Assembly: GCA_017484165.1 (NCBI GenBank)
Contig: JAFUTP010000036.1
Coordinates: 1 to 64,000 of the forward strand
Direction of reading: 5' to 3'
DNA: 64,000 nucleotides
Origin: Cardiobacteriaceae bacterium
Lineage (GTDB): Bacteria > Pseudomonadota > Gammaproteobacteria > Cardiobacteriales > Cardiobacteriaceae
In this document: positions 1-8,237 of the stretch, one piece after another
Position numbering within the stretch: position 1 is the first letter of the stretch
Layout of the letters: every line of letters starts with the position of its first letter
Translations under genes and position numbers: made by a program
The notes under the pieces: model-generated
The model's input: the letters and a program-made list of their open reading frames with translations, nothing else
Told to the model about the DNA's origin: nothing
Databases searched by the model: none

Positions 1-310
1 CGATAATTTGAAGAAAGCCACCAAGCAAGCGGTAAAAATGGCGAGCCCAAGTTATATGGCGTATGAGAATGTTAAAAACAAAAAAGACGCATACGAGCAA
101 AACAAAGGCGATGGTGCGAAAGGTGAATATGACGGCATACACGCCGCTGCCACTTCGTCATTAAGCCAATTAGGCGAAATGAGCGGAGCGTCTCCGATTG
201 GATTTAATTTAACCCACGAACGCAGTCAAACTACGGCGAATAATCGTAGTGTGGAAACTGTTGGCAGTGAAGTTAAAGCTGCAGGCAGGCTGAAAGTTAT
301 TTTGCATTAA
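1..310 (+). CDS. 3' fragment of a haemagglutinin/CdiA-like exoprotein gene
   Basis: This reading frame is open at the left edge, so the start lies outside the window. The visible 100 or so residues contain a charged segment followed by a serine- and threonine-rich part resembling the haemagglutinin-repeat region of FhaB/CdiA two-partner-secretion exoproteins. That region usually continues with repeats of the type GSEVKAGG. Here the match fails after GSEVKA, the frame ends in an unrelated tail, and the last 14 bases overlap the 3' end of the convergent DUF7832 gene. The break sits on a 12-base stretch (283-294) that differs by one base from the Kingella-type DNA uptake sequence. I infer a truncated or recombined toxin carrier gene. 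The family call rests on general resemblance only. Confidence 0.5.
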   Translation, partial: DNLKKATKQAVKMASPSYMAYENVKNKKDAYEQNKGDGAKGEYDGIHAAATSSLSQLGEMSGASPIGFNLTHERSQTTANNRSVETVGSEVKAAGRLKVILH

Positions 311-761
311 ATTCTTCAAATGCTTTGTTTATTTTCTGACGCAATAGAGCATAATCATTTATATCACTGATTACGCCATATAACGGTTTGTCTTCATCAT
401 TTGTACAACATTCAACATAATCGCCAAAATAAGTACCGTCTTCACTTTCATAATAATCTTGTACAAATGGTAATATTTTTTCGCAAATATCGCACTCCCA
501 AAATTTACAATCACAATGTTCGATAAAATATTCTGTTCCAGTAATTTGCCCATTACGCACTTGTTCGCATAATTCTTGGTTATTGTCTTCCCCTTCAAAA
601 TGATTTTCTATAATCCATTGCAAAAACAATCCAATGTGATTTGCTGCCATTTGCCAAATTTCTTCTTCCATTTCATCAGTTAAATCACTGGTGATATGGT
701 GTTTTTGTCGATAAAGTTTTTCCGTATATTCCCAATGCCAATCTGCTCTATCTATGCTCAT
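297..761 (-). CDS. DUF7832-like protein, probable immunity protein
   Basis: This is a 154-residue acidic soluble protein. The segment AANHIGLFLQWIIENH, then a cysteine-containing stretch near CDCKF, then FVQDYYESEDGTYFGDY and a final LYGVISD segment, match the layout I know for the DUF7832 family. Members of that family are often found as solitary immunity-type genes beside polymorphic toxin loci. It lies tail to tail with the haemagglutinin-like fragment, which fits an immunity gene for a contact-dependent toxin, although no intact toxin is visible here. It has six cysteines, more than is usual for an immunity protein. The family match is from memory and the toxin partner is unknown. Confidence 0.6.
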   Translation of the reverse strand: MSIDRADWHWEYTEKLYRQKHHITSDLTDEMEEEIWQMAANHIGLFLQWIIENHFEGEDNNQELCEQVRNGQITGTEYFIEHCDCKFWECDICEKILPFVQDYYESEDGTYFGDYVECCTNDEDKPLYGVISDINDYALLRQKINKAFEEFNAK

Positions 762-801
762 TATTTAATTCCTTAATCTGCCTAGCTTGAAAAAGTATTG
801 G

Positions 802-1575
802 TCATTGCAACAAATCCAAACCTGTTAAGCGTTCGATTGATAAACGATAATTCTGTTTGAAAAAATCCACATACAGCGAATAATCGCCTGTTTCGTAATA
901 ATGGATTAAGGCGTTTTTATATTCTGTAATCAGTGTATCGCTAAAAAACAGCGGTAAAACGCCGTGTTTAACCAATGTGGCGGTTTGCAAAAGGCGTGCG
1001 GTGCGTTTGTTGCCGTCCCTAAAATATTGCAAATACGCCGTATTACAATGTAAGAAAATGGCTTGTTCAAACGCATTTTCGTATTGTTCTGCGGTTTGTA
1101 GAATGAATTTCTGCTCGGTTTTTAAGCGTTCAGGCTCGGCTAATGGTGAATATTGCGTACCGCCAATCAATACGCCACTTGTCCGCACAATGCCTTGTTC
1201 AAAAGACGGTAATAAGTCTTTCATCAGCGTTTTGTGTAAATTGGCAACAAAATCAGCGTCAAACACGGTGTTTTTATCCGCCGCCATTATCGAAAAAAAC
1301 GCATTACGCAAATTCATCAGCATAATAGCGTCTGAATATAATTTACCGCCTGCGGTATAGCCTAAATTTAACAAAATATGTACTTCTGAACGACTATACG
1401 CATTATTTTCAATTTTGGCAGAAGTATAAATAAAATCTTCTGCCATTGCGTCATAATTTTTACGATAATTTTTAAGTGTTTCTAATGTGTAATGTTTAGA
1501 TAATTCAAATAGTTGCGTTTTATCTTCTTCGCTTAAAATCGGACGGTAGGCGGTAAATTGTGGGTTGTATTTCAT
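802..1575 (-). CDS. Fic/DOC family protein with altered catalytic motif
   Basis: The 257-residue protein has the Fic fold signature. An inhibitory-helix-like motif TSAKIEN at residues 51-57 matches the (S/T)xxxE(G/N) pattern of class II, self-inhibited Fic proteins. The Fic core motif lies at residues 183-194 and reads QYFRDGNKRTAR. In active AMP-transferases it reads HPFxxGNGRxxR, so the catalytic histidine is a glutamine here and the glycine before the arginine is a lysine. Known Fic enzymes lose AMPylation activity without this histidine, so this one may be inactive, regulatory or chemically different. I chose the ATG at 1575 because an AAGGA ribosome-binding site precedes it; a TTG at 1599 would add eight residues. 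Confidence 0.8.
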   Translation of the reverse strand: MKYNPQFTAYRPILSEEDKTQLFELSKHYTLETLKNYRKNYDAMAEDFIYTSAKIENNAYSRSEVHILLNLGYTAGGKLYSDAIMLMNLRNAFFSIMAADKNTVFDADFVANLHKTLMKDLLPSFEQGIVRTSGVLIGGTQYSPLAEPERLKTEQKFILQTAEQYENAFEQAIFLHCNTAYLQYFRDGNKRTARLLQTATLVKHGVLPLFFSDTLITEYKNALIHYYETGDYSLYVDFFKQNYRLSIERLTGLDLLQ

Positions 1576-1605
1576 TGTGTTTTCCTTGTGCTTTGGCAAT
1601 ATATA

Positions 1606-1943
1606 TTATTCAATTATTTCTATATCTGTCATTCTACGAATAATAAAAGTTCTATAATCTTGTCTTAAATGACAAAAAGCATTCATACATGGAATTCTGT
1701 GTCGGTATTCAATTTCTTGCGGTTTAACTGTGCGTTTAGTCCTAAAACCGTTCCTATCGGTATATGAAAAATGAATTATTTTCTTGTCATTGATTGCTGT
1801 TGTAATTAAGTTTATTTTATATTTATTTTATATTGAGTTAGTATACTTTTGTCTCTGTCAATAGTTTCAGTGTTGGATTTTTTATCATCATCAAATAGTT
1901 TTAACACAAATAGGATAACAATAACAATAATAAAAAAATTCAT
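1606..1943 (-). pseudogene. Small membrane-anchored WYL-domain protein, broken by an 11-bp duplication
   Basis: The ATG at 1943 directly follows the TGA stop of the methylase, with an AGGTGA ribosome-binding site inside the end of that gene. It opens with one hydrophobic helix (MNFFIIVIVILFVLKLF), runs 43 codons and stops near 1814. A second frame, open from 1827 down to 1606 but lacking a start codon, encodes a clear WYL-domain tail with motifs such as HFSYTDRNG and FCHLRQDYRTF. The two halves are separated by an exact tandem duplication of TTTATTTTATA (1811-1821 and 1822-1832). Removing one copy joins them into one frame of about 108 codons. WYL domains are ligand-sensing regulators common in defence loci. 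Slippage at the duplication could also restore the gene. Confidence 0.75.
1811..1832. repeat. 11-bp exact tandem duplication
   Basis: Two adjacent copies of TTTATTTTATA occupy 1811-1821 and 1822-1832. The extra copy shifts the frame of the membrane-WYL gene and creates a premature stop. Loss of one copy would repair the gene, so the site is a candidate on/off switch or a recent inactivating mutation. Confidence 0.9.
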
Positions 1944-3167
1944 TCATATCACCTGAAATTGATTTAATGGTAAAAATTGCTGAAATGTTTTCGGCAAAAC
2001 ACAATTCTCCAAACTTTTTTGCGAAAATAAAAAGCGTCCATCGCAAATAAAACCTAATTCCTGCCAGTGTACATTATTTAATTCGTCAATTATTTTATTT
2101 AATGTTTGTAAATTGCAATTAAATTTTGGAAATATTGCCAATACTGAACCGTCATAATTAGTGCAAGTATGTGTAAAAAATGGTTTTTTATTGCGTGTTT
2201 TGGTATTCACATAAATGCGTGGCAAATCGCTTTTATAATAATCTCTACCCCAACAAAACCAGTTGGTTTGATTAAAATTTCTGATTTTTCTTTTTATCAA
2301 TTTATCCTTAAATGGCAATAAATAAGGAATATTTTGGTTATAAATCATCTTGCGTGTTTTACCTGTTTGTGCGGTTTTTGAATAAACAAAATCTAAATTG
2401 CCAAATTCTTCATTGACAAATATTTCATCACAACCGCTTACCGCTCCGACTTTAACAAAAAATAAATCGTTAAATTTAACCGTATATTGATTGTCGGTAA
2501 ATAATAATTGACCATTAACGCAAGAAAATTCTTTAATTACATTAGTATTTCGTTTGAAATTACTTTTTTCAAAACGCCATATTGCACAATTTGGTTGTGC
2601 GTTTTGAAATATTTTTGCGTCTCCCAAGTCAATAAAATCGGTAATTGTACCTTGTTGGTAAATAAATTCATTTAATTTAATTGCCGAAGTTGATTTTAAA
2701 AAATCTCTTGGCGTGATAAAAATCAATTCTCCGCCATTATTCAAATGTAAAATAGATTTATAAATAAAAAACAAATATAAATTAGTGCGTTTATCGAATA
2801 ATTGAGAATATGGATTAAGTTTATTTTTGGTTGAAATTAAAATATCCTGATAACGCACATAGGGCGGATTGCCAATAATGGTATCAAATTTATTATCAGG
2901 CGAATAATCAAAAAAATCAATATTTAATACATTGTTTTGATTAAATTTTTTATCAATTTCAATTCCTGTAATATTATCTATATTGCGTAAAAATGCCCCA
3001 TCGCCACAAGACGGCTCTAACACTGTACCAAAATTTTTGCGTAAAGCCAACATATCAGCCACAATCGTTTGTGGTGTAAAAACTTGCCCTAATTCAGCAA
3101 TATTTAAGGCATTATTTTCTTTCAGGCTGCCTGAAAAAATATCTTGGTCAGAAAATAAATAATACAT
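1944..3167 (-). CDS. Type II N6-adenine DNA methyltransferase
   Basis: The 407-residue protein is a DNA adenine methylase of the restriction-modification type. The SAM-binding motif EPSCGDGAF is at residues 51-59 and the catalytic NPPY motif at residues 100-103, an order typical of gamma-class enzymes. The C-terminal half is presumably the target-recognition domain; I cannot deduce the target sequence. It overlaps the preceding endonuclease gene by 20 bases, which points to translational coupling, and its stop abuts the WYL gene. Residues 11-16 (FSGSLK) are encoded by an exact Simonsiella-type DNA uptake sequence (3124-3135), a sign of Neisseriaceae origin. The gene is AT-rich even for this window. 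Confidence 0.9.
   Translation of the reverse strand: MYYLFSDQDIFSGSLKENNALNIAELGQVFTPQTIVADMLALRKNFGTVLEPSCGDGAFLRNIDNITGIEIDKKFNQNNVLNIDFFDYSPDNKFDTIIGNPPYVRYQDILISTKNKLNPYSQLFDKRTNLYLFFIYKSILHLNNGGELIFITPRDFLKSTSAIKLNEFIYQQGTITDFIDLGDAKIFQNAQPNCAIWRFEKSNFKRNTNVIKEFSCVNGQLLFTDNQYTVKFNDLFFVKVGAVSGCDEIFVNEEFGNLDFVYSKTAQTGKTRKMIYNQNIPYLLPFKDKLIKRKIRNFNQTNWFCWGRDYYKSDLPRIYVNTKTRNKKPFFTHTCTNYDGSVLAIFPKFNCNLQTLNKIIDELNNVHWQELGFICDGRFLFSQKSLENCVLPKTFQQFLPLNQFQVI
3124..3135 (+). repeat. DNA uptake sequence, Simonsiella dialect (AG-simDUS)
   Basis: AGGCTGCCTGAA is an exact match to the 12-base uptake sequence used by Simonsiella-type Neisseriaceae. It lies inside the methylase gene. Confidence 0.8.
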
Positions 3168-3777
3168 ATTCAGAAAAATATTCCTTAAATGATAAATAAG
3201 CGTCTGCTCTTAATTTTAATGATTGACCCAAAATAGATAAAATAAATTTTTTGGCTTCTTGATAATTTCTGTTAATTGTATTTCTATTATCATTCCAACA
3301 GGCTTGAAATGGCAAATTATTGCCATTTGGCACTAATTTATTAAAGTGTTTTAATGATGAAAGAAAAATATCTTTGGTATTATCTTTATTCACAATTAAA
3401 AAATAATAATCGCAGTTATTGTTGCAAATATTCTCTTTTAAATTTTTCAAATAATTTTCCCAAGAAATGGTATTGTTAAAATCAGGTAATTTTCCTGTTA
3501 AAGCATAATAAATTCCTAATTTGCAATTTAAATTATCTGCGGTTGTCGTGGTGCTGACTTTAATATTCACAGGATAAAAAATACCGCTTTCTTCAAAAGC
3601 AAAATCAAACCAATCTCTAATTTTAGGACGGCGAATGGTAAAATGATTAGCAATTAACGCTACAATTTCATCTTCATTAAATGCTGAATTAACGCGTCCA
3701 TCGCGAGTGGTTTGGCTTAAATGAAGATTTCTTTGTTGCAAAAAATCTTTTATTTTTTCTAATGTGTTAGGAAACAT
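3148..3777 (-). CDS. Type II restriction endonuclease, partner of the methylase
   Basis: This 209-residue protein sits immediately upstream of, and overlapping, a DNA adenine methylase, which is the main reason for the call. It has a plausible PD-(D/E)xK nuclease core: an early acidic helix (NEDEIVALIANHF, about residues 34-46), DWFDFAF at 55-61 and a strand ending in NIK at 71-73, where N replaces the usual D or E. The remainder is rich in asparagine and lysine. I chose the ATG at 3777, with GGTGA about 10 bases upstream; GTG codons at 3789 and 3792 are alternatives. It follows cas9 by about 50 bases on the same strand. Recognition sequence and cleavage type are unknown. Confidence 0.7.
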   Translation of the reverse strand: MFPNTLEKIKDFLQQRNLHLSQTTRDGRVNSAFNEDEIVALIANHFTIRRPKIRDWFDFAFEESGIFYPVNIKVSTTTTADNLNCKLGIYYALTGKLPDFNNTISWENYLKNLKENICNNNCDYYFLIVNKDNTKDIFLSSLKHFNKLVPNGNNLPFQACWNDNRNTINRNYQEAKKFILSILGQSLKLRADAYLSFKEYFSEYVLFIF

Positions 3778-3802
3778 TTTGACTTTCACCACACAACACT
3801 TC

Positions 3803-3821
3803 GGTGGGTCGAAGACCCACC
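3803..3821. repeat. Short palindromic hairpin between cas9 and the endonuclease gene
   Basis: GGTGGGTC, a 3-base loop GAA, then GACCCACC form a perfect 8-bp stem just after the cas9 stop codon. No T-tract follows on either strand, so it is a poor intrinsic terminator. It looks like a REP-type palindrome, and similar GTAGGGTGGGTC-type sequences are dispersed in several proteobacterial genomes. It could stabilise the cas9 mRNA end or separate expression of cas9 from the restriction genes. Confidence 0.7.
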
Positions 3822-3828
3822 CTACGCC

Positions 3829-6800
3829 TTACTCATCATCATCAGAAATTGCGTCAAAGCCTTGTCGTTGTTCAGGTTCAATCGGTGTAATGTTTCGCCC
3901 TAAAACATCAACGGCGTATTTTTTTACCGTCATATTTTGTATGCCAACACCTTGAAATAAGGTAATTTGTTTTTTCTCATCAGTTGCACTGATTTCTTCG
4001 TTTTTCTTCTTACCCCATTTATTTTGATATTTTTTAATTTGCACCCAATCATCTTCTGGTTGCTGAATATCAATACCGCCTGACGCAATATTGCATTGTC
4101 TATAATACCCAAAAATCCGTTTTTGTGGATTTTTCTTATCCGTAATTTCAATTAAATCATAAGGATAGAATGAATAGATAAATTGATATTCATCTGTCAT
4201 TTCTAACCATTGTTTTTTATTGCCGTCTTTATCTTTACCGCCAACAATCGCACGATTTGGCAATTCGCCGTTTGCGGCTTGGTGGGCGTAAATCGGCACA
4301 ATGTAGTTTTTGCCTGTTGTTTTATGAGCAAAAATATCAATTCTAATCATTGACGCATTGGCGACAATGCCACCACGCATATCAATGCCGCTTTGCGGTT
4401 TGTTTTTATGCGTGGATTGTTTGGAATACAGCGTTTCCAAATGCCCTTGTCCTGAAATATGTTTATGCACTTTGCGAGAAACAAACAACGGTTGCACAAA
4501 TTCGTGTTGTGCTAATTCGGCAGGGCGGTCAGGTAGTTTGTCTCGGATTAAATCAAGCAATTCATCACGCTGTTCAATATCCAAAACTTCCCACAAAACT
4601 TCGCCTGTGTCGGTGTCGATTTTTTCCACTTGATTAAATACACGCAGGTTAATTTCATTGCGGAAAAAGTCCCACGGCACTGGGAATGGTTCTTTAAGTT
4701 TATAGTGTTTTTCACCATATTTATCTTCTTCAAGAATTAAATTGTTCTTGCTTTCTTCATATTTATTTTTTGCATTCTTATCTTTTTTATCTTTATACCA
4801 TTGCGTAATTTTCTGCTGCATACTCTCGGTAGCACACGCCACAATAATTGCGTCCAATGCGTGATGACGGTCATTGTCTTCTCGCACTTTGGCAAACCCC
4901 CAAGAACTGCGTAACAAAGCAGTTATTTGTCCTTGCGGTGCGAATACTTTTTTTACTTCCGTACCGTCATCTCTTTTCAGGCTGCCTGAAAATGCTAAAT
5001 TGTTTTCAAGATAGTTTTTCAAAAAGCGAGTGGCGTATCGTGTGTCGTTAATATTGCGTTCGCTAAATCCTTCTTCCAACTCACGGCGTAGAATATTTTG
5101 TTTTTTCTTAGACGAAAAACGGCAAGCATTCACTCTTGCTTCAAATTCACGCCATTTTTGTTCATCATCGCCAAACCATTCAAACGGCGTTTTATTGCCT
5201 TTGTTTTGATTTTCCGCTCCCAACACCAAAACTTTATTATTTTGACTGTCGTCCCAACTTCTTGAAAATGGTATGGCGTGGTCGATTTCGACATAACCTT
5301 TGTCAAAAATGCGTGTCAGGTCAATGGCTTTGCCTGAATACAAACATTTACCGTGTTGATTTTGATACAAACGATACAGCAAAATATCTTTGCCTTTCGG
5401 TTCAAAACCGTGATTTTCGATAAAGCGTTGGCGTTCTCTTTCCCTTTCGGCTTGATTTTCTTTGTTGCGTTTTTCAATTTTATTGCGGTCATCACGGCTT
5501 TTGCCTAAATCACGCCCCATTTCAATATGCACCCTGAAAGGTTTGCCATACGCCGCAATAATGGCGTTAATAATTTTGCGAGCCTGCGTAATGGTGCGAT
5601 AAACCACTGGATTGTTGGGCGTATCGCTGTCTTTTTTATCGATAATCGGCAGTTTTTCAAAAGTGTGTTTATTTTTACTGCGTCCGTAATGGTCGCCGTA
5701 TTTTTCTTTGCACGCTTCGTCATACCGCTTGCCCATTTCCATTAACGGCAGAATTTCACGGATACATTTGAGCGACAAATTAAGCGATTTATCAAAATTT
5801 AAGCCCAAAATAGCGTCAATTTCTTGTGGCGAAAATCCGCTTAAATGTTGTTTTCTGTCGTTATCTTCCTTATAAAACGCTAAAACTTCGCCGATTTGGT
5901 CTAATTTTGCAGGATTGTTTTTTAACGCTTCCCATTCAGTTGGTAAATTTTTATATTCTTTTTTCAAAGAATGATAAAACTTGGCTTCAAACAGCGGTGC
6001 GTCTTCGGATTTTTTTAAGTTTTCTTCTGCCGATTTGTCTTTATCATAAACATAACGGCATAAATTGAAATGAGCGTTGTCCGCAAGCCCTAATTTCTTG
6101 CGAATTTGTGTGAATGTGAGTTTCGTTTGTTCAAACGGCAATTCTTTAATCAATAAGCGTTGTTCTTCTGATAACGATTTATTGTTTATTTTCAAATTGT
6201 TGAGTTTAGAAATCCACACAAAGCGTTCGCCAGTGTAAGACGCTTTGGGAGCTCGCAATTCCTGTTCATAAACCGAACATTTGCCCCACATTTTTTTCAA
6301 AGCGTCCCCTTGCAGGGCTGGATTTTGATAATGCAAAATATGTTTTAACTGCCCACATAAATCATTGTTTGCATATTGATTGCCAAAGGCTTTTTGCTTA
6401 TCGAAAATCAGTTGTAATTCGTTTTCTAAATCAAGACGGTTGAAAGTGTGCAGATATGAGCCTTCTTTTTGATGAACGCCGTCTTTGATAATGGGGATTT
6501 TCTGCCCCTTATCGTCTAATTCAAACTGCCCCTTGTTTTCGCCTTTGGTAATGCGTTTGTAAGACAGCGTTTGCTTGTTACGCATTTGACCGTGTTCTTT
6601 TAAGAAATGATAAACGGCAATTTCCGCAGGGCTTGAATAAACGCCGTCTTTAATCATTTTTTCATTAGCCGAAACGCCTGCCAACATTTTGCCAGTTTCA
6701 GCGTCCGCATTTTTGCGTTCCGATTTACGAGTGGAAAGATAACCGCGATGCTTAATTAAATGACAAATCACCGCCGCAAATTCCGCTCGTTGTAATTTGC

Positions 6801-7398
6801 GGTGCAGGGCATCTACTCGCAACTGCCAAACATTGGAGAAAAAGGCTTTTTCGCCACCCACTTGATAACCGTTTTCACCTTTCAGAACACCGTCATTCTG
6901 AACCTGCATAGCAGGTGAAGAATCTTGGGATATTTCGCTACGCTCAATATGACGGTTGTTATTCAGGCTACCTGAAAGCACTGCACCGTCATTGCGAGTA
7001 GTATCTTGTGCATTATCAACGCCTATGGCTTTTAACAAGTCCTTATTGCGTTTTTTGAAAAATGTTTTATCTTCCGTATTCTGCGAATAGGCAGCCTGAA
7101 ACTCATTTTTTGTTAATAAACCGTGTTTGAACAACAACTTACGCACTTGACGCATACGAGACGCACGGCGTTTAATGGTGCGGCGTTGCGAGCGTGCTTG
7201 ACGGCGTGCCGCATTCAAACTTTCGCCAGTTTTCGGCTCTTCGGCGGCGGCAAAACAACGCACACCGCAATCTAACAAGCCAATCGGCTGTGCTTGCTCT
7301 TTGCCGTCTTTGTCGGTGTGAATATCCACTTGCACACACGCCCAACCCACAGACGCAATACCTAAATCCAAACCAATAATGTAATTTTTGTCGTGCAT
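3829..7398 (-). CDS. cas9: Type II-C CRISPR nuclease Cas9 with an in-frame repeat insertion
   Basis: The 1189-residue protein has the full Cas9 layout. Ruv[14 protein letters not shown] is at residues 9-20 (Asp11), the arginine-rich bridge helix at about 61-93, Ruv[12 protein letters not shown] near 624, the HNH motif [11 protein letters not shown] near 704-714, and Ruv[14 protein letters not shown] near 844-853. All catalytic residues are present. Size and the EPKTGES/ARRQARS start resemble Neisseria-type II-C enzymes, which are about 1080 residues long. The extra length includes about residues 134-172, encoded by a dispersed repeat plus an uptake sequence. I chose the ATG at 7398, preceded by AAAGGA; the open frame reaches 7473. 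No cas1, cas2, array or tracrRNA was found, so it is a solitary effector here, followed by restriction-modification genes. Confidence 0.95.
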   Translation of the reverse strand: MHDKNYIIGLDLGIASVGWACVQVDIHTDKDGKEQAQPIGLLDCGVRCFAAAEEPKTGESLNAARRQARSQRRTIKRRASRMRQVRKLLFKHGLLTKNEFQAAYSQNTEDKTFFKKRNKDLLKAIGVDNAQDTTRNDGAVLSGSLNNNRHIERSEISQDSSPAMQVQNDGVLKGENGYQVGGEKAFFSNVWQLRVDALHRKLQRAEFAAVICHLIKHRGYLSTRKSERKNADAETGKMLAGVSANEKMIKDGVYSSPAEIAVYHFLKEHGQMRNKQTLSYKRITKGENKGQFELDDKGQKIPIIKDGVHQKEGSYLHTFNRLDLENELQLIFDKQKAFGNQYANNDLCGQLKHILHYQNPALQGDALKKMWGKCSVYEQELRAPKASYTGERFVWISKLNNLKINNKSLSEEQRLLIKELPFEQTKLTFTQIRKKLGLADNAHFNLCRYVYDKDKSAEENLKKSEDAPLFEAKFYHSLKKEYKNLPTEWEALKNNPAKLDQIGEVLAFYKEDNDRKQHLSGFSPQEIDAILGLNFDKSLNLSLKCIREILPLMEMGKRYDEACKEKYGDHYGRSKNKHTFEKLPIIDKKDSDTPNNPVVYRTITQARKIINAIIAAYGKPFRVHIEMGRDLGKSRDDRNKIEKRNKENQAERERERQRFIENHGFEPKGKDILLYRLYQNQHGKCLYSGKAIDLTRIFDKGYVEIDHAIPFSRSWDDSQNNKVLVLGAENQNKGNKTPFEWFGDDEQKWREFEARVNACRFSSKKKQNILRRELEEGFSERNINDTRYATRFLKNYLENNLAFSGSLKRDDGTEVKKVFAPQGQITALLRSSWGFAKVREDNDRHHALDAIIVACATESMQQKITQWYKDKKDKNAKNKYEESKNNLILEEDKYGEKHYKLKEPFPVPWDFFRNEINLRVFNQVEKIDTDTGEVLWEVLDIEQRDELLDLIRDKLPDRPAELAQHEFVQPLFVSRKVHKHISGQGHLETLYSKQSTHKNKPQSGIDMRGGIVANASMIRIDIFAHKTTGKNYIVPIYAHQAANGELPNRAIVGGKDKDGNKKQWLEMTDEYQFIYSFYPYDLIEITDKKNPQKRIFGYYRQCNIASGGIDIQQPEDDWVQIKKYQNKWGKKKNEEISATDEKKQITLFQGVGIQNMTVKKYAVDVLGRNITPIEPEQRQGFDAISDDDE
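4979..4990 (+). repeat. DNA uptake sequence, Simonsiella dialect (AG-simDUS)
   Basis: A second exact AGGCTGCCTGAA lies within cas9 and encodes the segment FSGSLK, the same peptide that the other copy encodes in the methylase. Confidence 0.8.
6890..6955. repeat. Dispersed repeat fragment inside cas9
   Basis: The stretch begins with CCGTCATTCTGA and ends with CTCAATATGACGG, giving inverted termini CCGTCAT/ATGACGG. It contains a GAAGAATCT core. It belongs to the same broad class as the MITE-like repeats elsewhere in the window. It is translated within Cas9 as a peptide containing RHIERSEIS, a well-known product of reading this repeat class in frame. Another piece, CCGTCATTGCGAG, lies at about 6986-6998. 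Confidence 0.75.
6965..6976 (+). repeat. DNA uptake sequence, Eikenella dialect (AG-eikDUS)
   Basis: AGGCTACCTGAA is an exact match to the Eikenella-type uptake sequence. It adjoins the repeat insertion in cas9 and encodes LSGSLN. Confidence 0.75.
7089..7100 (+). repeat. DNA uptake sequence, Kingella dialect (AG-kingDUS)
   Basis: AGGCAGCCTGAA is an exact match to the Kingella-type uptake sequence, located in the cas9 region that encodes the segment after the bridge helix. Confidence 0.75.
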
Positions 7399-7432
7399 TT
7401 TTGCCGTCCTTTTCGCATTAAAAATGCTCCAA

Positions 7433-7460
7433 AGTTTATAAAAAATTGCTTGATTGTCAA
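7433..7460 (-). promoter_or_regulatory. Probable sigma-70 promoter of cas9
   Basis: On the minus strand a perfect -35 TTGACA (7455-7460) is followed after 16 bases by TAAACT (7433-7438) as the -10 element, about 35 bases before the chosen cas9 start. A run of 16 A residues on this strand (T on the plus strand, 7477-7492) lies 16 bases upstream of the -35. It could act like an UP element and is long enough for length variation. Confidence 0.6.
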
Positions 7461-7514
7461 GAGAAAAAATCAATCGTTTTTTTTTTTTTTTTGTAAAATC
7501 AATGACTTAAAAAA

Positions 7515-7904
7515 TCACACCAGCTGCACTAACTCGCTGTATGCGGATAATTTTTCATCGTGAGTTAAAAAATGCATAGGTTCGGTTATGGCTTGGGCGA
7601 TAAGCAAGCGGTCAAACGGATCTTTGTGAATATCTGGGAGATTTTCGGTGGCGATGATATGTTCTAATCCGATGGGTAACAAGAGCACATTTGATTGCCG
7701 CAGGCAATATTGCATTTTTTTACTGGAAATTGGCATTTCGTTAGGATATTTTTTATGCTTAATTGCAATTTCCCACAAACTGGCGTAACTTGCATAAATT
7801 TCATTATCTACCGCTTGAATAATTTTCCGTGCCGCATTTGAGAGTTTTTCGCTGTCTTCTAACAACCATAAAGCGATATGAGTATCTAATAAATATTTCA
7901 TCAC
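7515..7904 (-). CDS. vapC: PIN-domain toxin, VapC-like ribonuclease
   Basis: This 129-residue protein is a type II toxin of the PIN family, magnesium-dependent ribonucleases that cut tRNA, rRNA or mRNA. The acidic active-site residues are visible: Asp7 in LLDTH, Glu in WEIAIK, Asp in DPFDRLL and Asp in THDEKL. It overlaps the upstream antitoxin gene by 4 bases, the usual coupled arrangement. Its 3' end is about 115 bases upstream of the cas9 start on the same strand. Either of the first two methionines could be the start. It may belong to the acquired defence block or simply mark its boundary. Confidence 0.88.
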   Translation of the reverse strand: MMKYLLDTHIALWLLEDSEKLSNAARKIIQAVDNEIYASYASLWEIAIKHKKYPNEMPISSKKMQYCLRQSNVLLLPIGLEHIIATENLPDIHKDPFDRLLIAQAITEPMHFLTHDEKLSAYSELVQLV

Positions 7905-8137
7905 AAAGCCTCGAACATTTCAGCAATTTCGTCATTGTGTTTGTCAATGTCGTCAGGAACTTCAAATTGACCTTTGGCAATTCCCAAGATGACAGGCGGT
8001 TTTTGCACCAGAGGAGTAATTCTCGCCACGGGTTTATTATTTCTTGCGATGATTATTTCTTCCTCCTGTCCGCTTTCAATTTGCTCGATGAGGGCAGAAA
8101 AAGTTTGTTTTGCTTGAAAAATATTTACTTGTTGCAT
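7901..8137 (-). CDS. Phd/YefM-type antitoxin
   Basis: The 78-residue protein begins with VNIFQAKQTFSALIEQIESG and continues with a EIIIARNNKPVARITPL segment, the classic Phd/YefM N-terminal DNA-binding fold. The acidic C-terminus would be the toxin-neutralising tail. It precedes and overlaps the PIN toxin gene. Phd/YefM antitoxins normally bind their own promoter, so the operon is probably self-repressed. Confidence 0.88.
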   Translation of the reverse strand: MQQVNIFQAKQTFSALIEQIESGQEEEIIIARNNKPVARITPLVQKPPVILGIAKGQFEVPDDIDKHNDEIAEMFEAL

Positions 8138-8237
8138 TGTCTTATCCTAGCTTATCCAAGTTATAAAAGCGTCAATATAATAAAATTAAAAGAACTTGTC
8201 AAGAATGACAAAATAAGACAAATATATAAAAATAGTA

